18,870 bases of DNA, from positions 1,485-20,354 of the forward strand of contig CAQBRY010000021.1 in NCBI GenBank assembly GCA_948762645.1. The letters run 5' to 3'. Origin of the DNA: an uncultured Eubacteriales bacterium. Lineage in GTDB: Bacteria; Bacillota; Clostridia; Oscillospirales; Acutalibacteraceae. This document shows, in pieces, positions 1-5,701 of the stretch. The notes under the pieces were generated by a model. That model made no database searches. It saw only the letters and a program-made list of their open reading frames with translations, and had not been told where the DNA came from. A program made the position numbers and the translations under genes. The stretch's first letter is position 1, and every line of letters begins with the position of its first letter.

Positions 1-2
1 GC

Positions 3-212
3 GACGATGATCTTGGCGGAGACGACTCAGGCGACGATGACCTCGGTGGAGACGACTCAGGCGACGATGATCTTGGCGGAGACGACTCAGGCGACGATGA
101 CCTCGGTGGAGACGATTTAGGCGGTGATGACCTCGGTGGAGACGACTCAGGCGACGATGATCTTGGTGGAGACGACTTAGGCGGTGATGACCTCGGCGGA
201 GACGATTTAGGT
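3..212 (+). repeat. Seven tandem copies of a 30-bp repeat, with 60-bp higher-order periodicity
   Basis: The 30-bp units start at 3, 33, 63, 93, 123, 153 and 183, and a degenerate eighth unit runs into the stop codon. Units 1 and 3 are identical, and unit 2 closely matches unit 4, so 3-62 and 63-122 look like a duplicated 60-bp block. A unit is about 60% GC in a strongly AT-rich surrounding. The period is a multiple of three, so gain or loss of units would keep the reading frame. Confidence 0.95.
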
Positions 213-239
213 GAAGATGATCTTGGAGATGATTCATAG
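3..239 (+). CDS. C-terminal end of an acidic Asp/Gly-repeat protein (5' truncated by window edge)
   Basis: The frame is open from the window edge to a TAG stop at 237-239 and gives 78 residues made only of Asp, Gly, Leu, Ser and one Glu. They form seven full copies and one shortened copy of a ten-residue unit of the type DDDLGGDDSG, with Ser/Leu and Asp/Gly alternatives. This frame is preferred because most differences between units fall at third codon positions (GAT/GAC, CTT/CTC, GGC/GGT), as expected under selection on the protein. Frame 1 is also open, but only to a TAG at 118-120. The next gene starts 24 bases downstream, so the two are probably co-transcribed. The tail is extremely acidic and likely disordered; metal binding or a surface linker is possible. 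It does not match the GGxGxDxUx calcium-binding RTX nonapeptide. The N-terminal part and its function lie outside the window. Confidence 0.75.
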   Translation, partial: DDDLGGDDSGDDDLGGDDSGDDDLGGDDSGDDDLGGDDLGGDDLGGDDSGDDDLGGDDLGGDDLGGDDLGEDDLGDDS

Positions 240-263
240 ATATAAGAAATGGTGGCGTAGTTT

Positions 264-1031
264 ATGAGGCAAATTTATAAAGCATCTATAGTAATCTTAC
301 TTACAGATATATATACAAGACTTCCTATTACAAATGCTGCAATTCTTTGTAACGGGAAGCAAAATCCATATACGCGTAAATCTGATGGATATTACGTATT
401 TTCTAACCTATATCCTCAAAAATACAATATAGATATAATGTGTGCGGGATATACAGATATAAATTTTTCAGTAAACTTAAGGGAAAATGAAACCAAGATC
501 ATAATGACAGATATGCCATATACAGTAGGTAATCCTTTGCTTACAAACATAGATAGATTTGAATTCAGTATAAAAAAAGACGGTCAGCCTTTTGCTAAAA
601 AAGAGGTGTATGTAAAACTAGAAAATCCTTTAAGTTTCTTAAAACTTGTAAATCCCATAGAACCAGACAGTGAAGATATATCTTTAAACGTAGAATTAAA
701 TAGAAATCTGATGGTTCAAAGATATAAATATACTGTCAACGAAAAAGAATACGATATGTTTTTTTCCGGATACGACAACGACAAAAAAACATATATATTA
801 AAAGAACCTGCCTCGGAAAAAATCGAAGCAGACGGCGAATTTAGAATATACTGGAAATTAAAAACAGATAAATTAGGTAGAGCAATACTTCCTCACTTAA
901 AACAATTTATGAAAGAGGAAAATTTATCTTTTAAAATTAGTGCTAAAGGCCAAGATAGCGATACATCAGTAACTGTAAAAGACACCGATGAAAAAGGAAG
1001 AGTGTTTTATATAAATGTAAATTTAGACTAA
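264..1031 (+). CDS. Protein with N-terminal carboxypeptidase-regulatory/CnaB-like beta-sandwich, function unknown
   Basis: The product has 255 residues and no signal peptide or membrane segment. Residues about 8-75 look like a carboxypeptidase-regulatory or CnaB-type (transthyretin-like) fold: a start of the form 'VILLTDIYTRLPITNAAI', then the hallmark 'KSDGYYVFSNLYPQKYNI' turn, then 'CAGYTDINFSVNL'. The remaining 180 residues are beta-rich and lysine-rich and I do not recognise them; they may be further Ig-like domains. The ATG at 264 is preceded by a modest GGTGG ribosome binding site at 251-255. The gene follows the acidic-repeat gene by 24 bases, so the pair probably shares an operon. Proteins with this N-terminal fold and no export signal occur as accessory parts of phage-tail-like contractile systems, but nothing else in the window supports that role. 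Confidence 0.8.
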   Translation: MRQIYKASIVILLTDIYTRLPITNAAILCNGKQNPYTRKSDGYYVFSNLYPQKYNIDIMCAGYTDINFSVNLRENETKIIMTDMPYTVGNPLLTNIDRFEFSIKKDGQPFAKKEVYVKLENPLSFLKLVNPIEPDSEDISLNVELNRNLMVQRYKYTVNEKEYDMFFSGYDNDKKTYILKEPASEKIEADGEFRIYWKLKTDKLGRAILPHLKQFMKEENLSFKISAKGQDSDTSVTVKDTDEKGRVFYINVNLD

Positions 1032-1102
1032 AATTATTTAAAAAATAAAATAAATATAAATATTGAATTTTTCATAAATAAAGATCTTATGCAAAAATGT
1101 AC

Positions 1103-1131
1103 TTGTAAATCCAGCTTGTTTTAGACATAAT
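1103..1131 (+). promoter_or_regulatory. Candidate sigma-A promoter for the secreted protein gene at 1175
   Basis: TTGTAA (1103-1108), a 17-base spacer and CATAAT (1126-1131) lie about 45 bases before the start codon. The -10 matches 5 of 6 consensus positions and the -35 matches 4 of 6. This is sequence resemblance only. Confidence 0.45.
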
Positions 1132-1174
1132 AAAATAAGGTTATTGTTGGTATGTTTGAAAGGAGTAGAACAAC

Positions 1175-1738
1175 TTGTTTTCTAAATTTAAAAAATTAAT
1201 ATTAATATTGATACCTATTATTATGGCTTTACAAAATTTTGCTTATGCAGAAAAAGTTGAATTGAATGTAGATGGTAACGTGTATAAATTAGATGATTCA
1301 AAATTTGATTTTTCAATACATAATAGCATAATTCCTATACAAAATAAATGCATGTTTGCATTTATATTATGCGAATATTTTGATATGAGAATAACTAATG
1401 AAATGAACTCCCCCCAAGTGCAAGATTTATTACATACACAAGAACTGTCAGACGTACTAGATCTCAGCCGTCAGGCTAAAGACTTTGTATTAAAGTCTAC
1501 CAGATCTGCTGAAAACACTGTTACGCAAATAAAAAATAGTATTACGTATTATAATAATGCCACTGATAAATACTTTCAGGCGGCTTCAAAATGCGATAAA
1601 TTAATGCAAAATACTGACCCCAAAAACCTAAAAGTACTAGACTTATTGAAAAATAGCTTTATAGCTAAATCTAAATACTATAATCTTTGTATTCAAAAAT
1701 GTGAAATTATATTAGAAGCTTACACTTCCAGACGTTAA
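1175..1738 (+). CDS. Small Sec-secreted protein of unknown function (TTG start)
   Basis: The product has 187 residues. The start is TTG at 1175, supported by AGGAG at 1161-1165 with nine bases of spacing. An upstream ATG at 1152 is in another frame. Residues 1-25 are a textbook signal peptide: basic 'KFKK', a hydrophobic core of Leu/Ile, and a cleavage site after Ala-Tyr-Ala (residues 23-25). The mature part starts beta-like ('KVELNVDGNVYKLDD') and then looks helical from about residue 75 to the end. It contains several cysteines and no lipobox, sortase motif or second membrane helix, so release outside the membrane is expected. I recognise no family. It has its own candidate promoter and a terminator 27 bases past its stop, so it appears monocistronic. 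Its stop lies four bases from the stop of the convergent lipoprotein gene. Confidence 0.75.
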   Translation: MFSKFKKLILILIPIIMALQNFAYAEKVELNVDGNVYKLDDSKFDFSIHNSIIPIQNKCMFAFILCEYFDMRITNEMNSPQVQDLLHTQELSDVLDLSRQAKDFVLKSTRSAENTVTQIKNSITYYNNATDKYFQAASKCDKLMQNTDPKNLKVLDLLKNSFIAKSKYYNLCIQKCEIILEAYTSRR

Positions 1739-1742
1739 TAAA

Positions 1743-2264
1743 TCATTCTATATCCACCATAACTTCAAGATCCTTTTCAGGGATCTTGATTTTTTCTATA
1801 GAATTATTCATACCGAGAATAACTTCAAATTTTCCGCAGTCGCATGTACCTCTAATTAAATATTTGTCCCCATCTTTTAGGTTCTCACTAATATTTTCTT
1901 GATCCTTAAGTGCATTTAGTACGCTCACAATACATGTAACAAATGAATTGGAAGATAAAAGCGGTTTATCAGATTCGAGGCTTAAATTTTCCTTTGAAAC
2001 TTTTACTTTATCGTTTTCCCAAGAAAAAACTACGTCTTTAATACCTTCAGGACTTGTTATTTTAATGCTCCCTACTTTTTCGGGCGTAAAACATAACTTC
2101 CCGTCATATACCTTTCCATCATGTTCTATAGTAATATTTGCGTCGGAAAGATCACTAAAATTTAGTCCGTTCTCTCCTTCCGATAGACTATTTCCACCAC
2201 AACCGCAAAGTAATAAGGAACACGAAAACGCTGCAGACAAAGTTAAATATTTAAGTCTTTTCAA
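1743..2264 (-). CDS. Lipoprotein, possibly LolA/GerS-like
   Basis: The product is a predicted membrane-anchored lipoprotein of 173 residues. The signal peptide 'MKRLKYLTLSAAFSCSLLL' ends in the lipobox Leu-Cys-Gly|Cys, with Cys22 as the likely lipidated residue. I chose the TTG start at 2264 because AAGGTG sits eight bases before it; a GTG three codons upstream at 2273 overlaps that ribosome binding site and is unlikely. The mature domain is beta-rich, with patterns such as 'GKLCFTPEKVGSIKITSPEG' followed by 'VVFSWENDKVKVS'. That resembles the small LolA-fold lipoproteins, including the germination protein GerS family, often found near acpS, nnr and alr in Clostridia. The neighbourhood supports that reading, but the fold assignment is an inference. 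It is the last gene of the acpS operon, 12 bases after nnrD with the chosen start. Confidence 0.75.
   Translation of the reverse strand: MKRLKYLTLSAAFSCSLLLCGCGGNSLSEGENGLNFSDLSDANITIEHDGKVYDGKLCFTPEKVGSIKITSPEGIKDVVFSWENDKVKVSKENLSLESDKPLLSSNSFVTCIVSVLNALKDQENISENLKDGDKYLIRGTCDCGKFEVILGMNNSIEKIKIPEKDLEVMVDIE
1765..1795 (+). terminator. Intrinsic terminator lying inside the convergent lipoprotein gene
   Basis: TCAAGATCC (1765-1773) and GGATCTTGA (1781-1789) form a perfect 9-bp stem with a 7-base loop, followed by six T residues (1790-1795). The T tract is on the + strand only, so it terminates the transcript of the secreted protein gene ending at 1738. The same bases encode part of the C-terminus of the lipoprotein on the - strand (around Ile-Lys-Ile-Pro-Glu-Lys-Asp-Leu-Glu). 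Confidence 0.85.
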
Positions 2265-2276
2265 AAGTATCACACC

Positions 2277-3170
2277 TTATTTTTCTATTTCGATAAATAA
2301 ACTTGGAAGCTGATTAATAATATCGGAAGGAAGCATAGATGTCTTAGACATATTCTTAGCACACCTGTCTCCGCATAATCCATGTAAGTGTACTGCACAT
2401 ATAGAAGCATCCAAAGGACTTAACTTTTGAGCTAAAAGAGAACCTATCATTCCGGCAAGTACATCGCCGCTTCCTCCCTTGGCCATACCCGAATTACCTG
2501 TCATATTTAAATACATATCTCCTCCTTTACTAATAATATTAGTATTAGACCCCTTTAAAACTAACGTTACACCATATTTTTTTACAAAGTCAGTCGAAAT
2601 TTGTGCCTTATCGGCATTTATTTCTTCAATACTCCTACCAGACAGTCTTGAAAATTCCTTGATATGAGGAGTAAGAATTATGTCTGAATTTGAGCATTTT
2701 AATATATCTATATTCTCAGAAATTACATTTATTCCATCAGCATCAATAATAATCGGTACACTACTATTTTTGATAACTTCCTCTACAATTTCCCTGGAAT
2801 CTTCATTCCACCCAATACCGCATCCTATTAGAGCACTACTGCATTTACTTAAATTTTCAAGTATTTTAGGAATTTCTCTTTTTGAAATAGTTCCTTCAGA
2901 ATTTTCTTCTAACGGAATATATATAGGTTCTAAAACGTCCTTACTAAATATTCTATATAAAGACTCCACCATCATAGCTCTAACAAGTCCAACTCCGGAC
3001 CTAAGTGCAGCTAAAACAGGGAACATTCCCGCCCCTACCATACCTCTACTTCCGGATATACTAAGCATTGTACCAAAAGTACCTTTATGAGAGTCCTCGT
3101 ATCTGCAAGGAAGCTTGTCTTTTACCATATCCAAGTTAATTTTACTCATGTATTCATATCTTATATCCAT
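2277..3170 (-). CDS. nnrD: ADP/ATP-dependent NAD(P)H-hydrate dehydratase
   Basis: NnrD repairs hydrated NADH and NADPH (NADHX, NADPHX) by dehydration driven by ADP or ATP in the cytoplasm. The family signatures appear in order: 'HKGTFGTMLSISGSRGMVGA' near residue 30, a 'GCGIG' loop, 'IIIDADG', 'LTPHIKE', and the C-terminal nucleotide-binding and catalytic stretch 'GMAKGGSGDVLAGMIG' with its Asp. The length of 297 residues covers only the dehydratase domain. The N-terminal NnrE epimerase domain found in many bifunctional clostridial homologues is absent. I chose ATG at 3170 because AGGAGG (3181-3186) sits 10 bases upstream. A TTG at 3176 overlapping the acpS stop would have only four bases of spacing. 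It follows acpS by two bases. Confidence 0.95.
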   Translation of the reverse strand: MDIRYEYMSKINLDMVKDKLPCRYEDSHKGTFGTMLSISGSRGMVGAGMFPVLAALRSGVGLVRAMMVESLYRIFSKDVLEPIYIPLEENSEGTISKREIPKILENLSKCSSALIGCGIGWNEDSREIVEEVIKNSSVPIIIDADGINVISENIDILKCSNSDIILTPHIKEFSRLSGRSIEEINADKAQISTDFVKKYGVTLVLKGSNTNIISKGGDMYLNMTGNSGMAKGGSGDVLAGMIGSLLAQKLSPLDASICAVHLHGLCGDRCAKNMSKTSMLPSDIINQLPSLFIEIEK

Positions 3171-3172
3171 TA

Positions 3173-3544
3173 TCAATTATCCTCCTTAAAACATATCACA
3201 ACGGCCATAGCATAATTTTTTGTATGGGTAATACTTAATGAAAACTTATACTTATTATCCTCTACAATTTTTAAAGCATTACCACTAAATATAAAAAATG
3301 GTTTTCCAAGTTCATCCCTGAGCACTTGTACGTTTCTAAGACCAAAATTTCTAAACCCCGTACTTATTGATTTCGCAAACGCCTCCTTACAGCAAAAATT
3401 GGCAGCTATACTTTGCACAGGAAATCCCTTTTTATTAAAAAAATCATATTCCTCTTTTCCAAATATAAATTTAATAAAATTTTTGTTTTTCATTGCCTTT
3501 TCTATCCTGGAAATTTCTACGCTGTCTAATCCTACATCCATCAT
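3173..3544 (-). CDS. acpS: Holo-[acyl-carrier-protein] synthase
   Basis: AcpS transfers 4'-phosphopantetheine from CoA to apo-ACP, activating fatty-acid synthesis. Visible signatures are the N-terminal 'VGLDSVEISRI', whose Asp binds Mg, the central 'CCKEAFAKS' block with the conserved Lys-Glu, and the C-terminal 'SLSITHTKNYAMAVVI'. The start is taken as ATG 3544, or the adjacent ATG 3541, with AGGTGA at 3549-3554 upstream. A GTG further upstream at 3559 sits at about the predicted transcription start and is unlikely. The resulting 123 residues match the usual family length of about 120-125. It is the first gene of the acpS-nnrD-lipoprotein operon. The common 'GTG' of the 'KAxGTG' segment reads Ser-Thr-Gly here, a minor variation. 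Confidence 0.93.
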   Translation of the reverse strand: MMDVGLDSVEISRIEKAMKNKNFIKFIFGKEEYDFFNKKGFPVQSIAANFCCKEAFAKSISTGFRNFGLRNVQVLRDELGKPFFIFSGNALKIVEDNKYKFSLSITHTKNYAMAVVICFKEDN

Positions 3545-3567
3545 ACTTTCACCTATCACACTTTTAT

Positions 3568-3596
3568 ATTATATAAATTTCATATAATTATATCAA
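3568..3596 (-). promoter_or_regulatory. Sigma-A promoter of the acpS operon
   Basis: On the - strand, TTGATA (3596-3591), a 17-base spacer and a perfect TATAAT (3573-3568) lie upstream of acpS. The predicted transcript starts near 3561, giving a leader of under 20 bases that still contains the AGGTGA site. Confidence 0.75.
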
Positions 3597-3652
3597 AAGA
3601 AAAAATATATAAAGATAAATTCACCCTAAATTAAATAAGTATAAAATTTTAG

Positions 3653-3681
3653 TTGACATTCTGTCTTACATAAATTACAAT
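3653..3681 (+). promoter_or_regulatory. Near-consensus sigma-A promoter of the secreted LRR protein gene
   Basis: A perfect TTGACA (3653-3658), a 17-base spacer and TACAAT (3676-3681; 5 of 6) precede the gene at 3724. This is the strongest promoter match in the window and suggests high expression unless repressed. Confidence 0.8.
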
Positions 3682-3688
3682 ATCCCCA

Positions 3689-3698
3689 GTTAGCTAAC
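3689..3698 (+). promoter_or_regulatory. Perfect 10-bp palindrome at the predicted transcription start (candidate operator)
   Basis: GTTAGCTAAC lies 7-16 bases after the -10 box, so it covers about +1 to +10. A dyad in this place could bind a repressor, or it may be chance; a 10-bp palindrome is short. Confidence 0.35.
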
Positions 3699-3723
3699 AT
3701 TATTTTACATTTATGGAGGACAT

Positions 3724-4608
3724 ATGAAATTAAAAAAACTTGCTGCTAAAATACCTTTACTTGCATTAATTACTATGTGCTTGACTTCCACAAAAGCATT
3801 TGCAGAATATGAAGAGTGCTGGTACCCACATTCACCCTTAATAGGACAAGCCATATTATCTCATAAAGGTACTGAAGTAATTATCACTGATGTGAATAAA
3901 AAACATTACAGACTTAAAGAAGCTCTAAAAAAATCAGAGTATGATTATAATCAACGATTAAGTGACAGTATAATTAGAATACGGAAAATTATACCAGATG
4001 TATCTAAAATAACTTTTGAAGGTATAACATATGAAATAATTCCTGAAAGTAGAGAATTAAAAATAACTGGTACTCCTGATTGTTCACCAATCCTAAGAAA
4101 ATCTGTACTAAATGTATTATCAGTAATGCCAGCTATAGACACTGCATTTGAAGAGAAAACAGTATGGAGCCCCCAAAAAGGATATCATAGAGAATATTGT
4201 AATGGTCATGCTCGTAGCGGAGAAAAAGATGCAATAGGAAAGGTAACTTTTGAAGGTAATATCCGATTTATTCCAAGCTATTTTTTTCAAGAATGTTACA
4301 TACCTGATCCAGAAAGTACAAGTGATGGCCTTTATAACCCTAAAAATAGTATACAGCCTAAAATAATAGATTTAAGTAAAAGTAATGTTGAAAAAGTTGG
4401 TTTTAAAGCCTTTAATTTATTTGGATTGCAAAAAGTAATTCTTCCTGAGCATACAGTATGCATAGAATCCTCTAGTTATGAAACAGTTGTAGGATGTGAA
4501 GAAGACAATACTCAAATAGAAAATTCAGAATACGCAAAATACCAAGAACCGCCAAAGCCTAGTTTATATGATGATCCATATGATAATAGTTGTTGTACAT
4601 TAATATAA
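3724..4608 (+). CDS. Secreted protein with BspA-like leucine-rich repeats and a CaaX-like C-terminus
   Basis: The product has 294 residues. A signal peptide (basic 'KLKK', hydrophobic core, cleavage after Ala-Phe-Ala at about residue 27) predicts Sec export. Residues about 170-250 carry two BspA-type (LRR_5) repeats: 'VTFEGNIRFIPSYFF' and 'SNVEKVGFKAFNLFGLQKV' followed by 'ILPEH'. BspA-like repeats are common in surface proteins that contact eukaryotic cells or matrix. The N-terminal 140 residues are unrecognised. The last residues are Ser-Cys-Cys-Thr-Leu-Ile, and the final four fit a eukaryotic CaaX prenylation box. ATG 3724 follows GGAGG at 3715-3719 with short spacing of four bases. The gene stands alone between two - strand operons, with its own strong promoter and terminator, like an inserted lineage-specific cassette. 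Whether it is an effector is an inference. Confidence 0.8.
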   Translation: MKLKKLAAKIPLLALITMCLTSTKAFAEYEECWYPHSPLIGQAILSHKGTEVIITDVNKKHYRLKEALKKSEYDYNQRLSDSIIRIRKIIPDVSKITFEGITYEIIPESRELKITGTPDCSPILRKSVLNVLSVMPAIDTAFEEKTVWSPQKGYHREYCNGHARSGEKDAIGKVTFEGNIRFIPSYFFQECYIPDPESTSDGLYNPKNSIQPKIIDLSKSNVEKVGFKAFNLFGLQKVILPEHTVCIESSSYETVVGCEEDNTQIENSEYAKYQEPPKPSLYDDPYDNSCCTLI

Positions 4609-4617
4609 ATAAATTTT

Positions 4618-4652
4618 AAATTTCCTCATTATAAAAATGGGGAAATTTTTTT
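4618..4652 (+). terminator. Intrinsic terminator after the secreted LRR gene
   Basis: AAATTTCCTCAT (4618-4629) pairs over 12 positions, with one G-U, with ATGGGGAAATTT (4637-4648) around a 7-base loop. T residues run to 4652. It lies between two convergent genes, but the T tract is good only in the + direction. Confidence 0.9.
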
Positions 4653-4660
4653 GATAGTAA

Positions 4661-5632
4661 TTAAAAATTTTTTATAGTATTAATAAAACTAAAAAAGTCA
4701 TCTAGTTTTTCGAGTCCAAACGCTATTTTTCTATATTTAGAAGCATTTTCAATATTTTTTAAATACCAGCAAATATGTTTTCTTGCTTCCCTAATACCTA
4801 TACATTCCCCTTTATACTCCACAAGTTTTAAAACATGATTTTTCATCACTCTAATCTTTTCATCTATACTAACGTCCTGTAAATATCTACCGCTTTGCAA
4901 AAAATTGTTTATCTTATCAAATATCCACGGATTACCGAGTGCCCCTCTTGCTATAGATATCATATCGCACGAAGTATAGTCTATCACGTCCTTAGCCGAC
5001 TGGACCGAAATTATATCTCCGTTCCCTATAACAGGAATTTTCACACTTGATTTGACGTCCTTTATAATATCCAAATTACATTTCCCAGAATACATCTGGG
5101 ATCTGGTCCTGCCATGAACCGCTATGGCATCCGCACCGGCATCCTCACAACACTTCGCCACATCTACTGCGTTAATAGTGTTGCTGTCCCATCCGGCTCT
5201 GATTTTTACAGTGACAGGGAGCTTTGTATACATTTTTAAAGTCTCGACAATCTTTCCACAAAAACACGGATCTTTCATAAGTGCACTCCCCGCACCATTA
5301 TTTACAATTTTAGGTGCAGGACATCCCATATTAACATCTATAATGTCAATATCCCCATACGACGATAAAATTTTTGCCGCTTCCTTAAAAGATTCCAAAT
5401 CACTGCCAAAAATTTGTACGCAAAAAGGCGTTTCGATCCTGCTGTGTTTTATTAATTCATGGGTCTTAGCGTTATTATACATTAATCCCTTCGTACTTAC
5501 CATTTCGCTGATAAAATACGCTATTTTATAGTCCAAACATATTTCACGAAAAGCTCGATCTGTCACTCCTGCCATAGGCGACAGCAAAACATTACTTCTT
5601 ATTCCAAGTCTTTCAAAAATATTACTACTCAT
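4661..5632 (-). CDS. dusB: tRNA-dihydrouridine synthase, DusB-type
   Basis: This FMN enzyme reduces uridine to dihydrouridine in the tRNA D-loop using NADPH. The 323 residues show the full family pattern: 'LSPMAGVTDRAFRE' at the N-terminus, the catalytic cysteine (Cys104) in 'DVNMGCPAPKIVNNGAGSAL', the FMN-phosphate segments 'VKIRAGWD', 'HGRTRSQMYSG' and 'VIGNGDI', then 'ARGALGNPWIF', and the helical C-terminal domain with 'GIREARKHICWYLKN'. Length is normal. The ATG at 5632 has a weak, distant AAGGA upstream. The gene lies 69 bases downstream of hisS on the same strand, separated only by a weak all-AT hairpin at the end of hisS, so co-transcription is plausible. It converges on the secreted LRR gene. 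Confidence 0.95.
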   Translation of the reverse strand: MSSNIFERLGIRSNVLLSPMAGVTDRAFREICLDYKIAYFISEMVSTKGLMYNNAKTHELIKHSRIETPFCVQIFGSDLESFKEAAKILSSYGDIDIIDVNMGCPAPKIVNNGAGSALMKDPCFCGKIVETLKMYTKLPVTVKIRAGWDSNTINAVDVAKCCEDAGADAIAVHGRTRSQMYSGKCNLDIIKDVKSSVKIPVIGNGDIISVQSAKDVIDYTSCDMISIARGALGNPWIFDKINNFLQSGRYLQDVSIDEKIRVMKNHVLKLVEYKGECIGIREARKHICWYLKNIENASKYRKIAFGLEKLDDFFSFINTIKNF

Positions 5633-5701
5633 CTAAAAAATAAAATTCCTTGTCCTATAATAAATTTCATACATATCATTATATCCTAAAATTATAAATA
5701 A

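Noticed and set aside
3..212. CRISPR array or RTX calcium-binding repeat
   Set aside because: There are no spacers between units, and the protein unit does not fit GGxGxDxUx.
1948..2313. Open frame of 121 codons on the + strand across the lipoprotein gene
   Set aside because: It is antisense to the lipoprotein and the end of nnrD, has no ribosome binding site, and has the low-complexity Ser/Pro/Phe composition typical of reversed AT-rich genes.
2680..3090. Open frame of 136 codons on the + strand inside nnrD
   Set aside because: nnrD on the - strand has all family motifs; this frame is its shadow.
5124..5531. Open frame of 135 codons on the + strand inside dusB
   Set aside because: Antisense shadow of a gene with full DusB motifs, with no start signals.
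5681..5701. All-AT hairpin at the end of hisS as a terminator
   Set aside because: The stem is seven A-T pairs only, overlapping the last codons, with four T residues; too weak to list as a feature.
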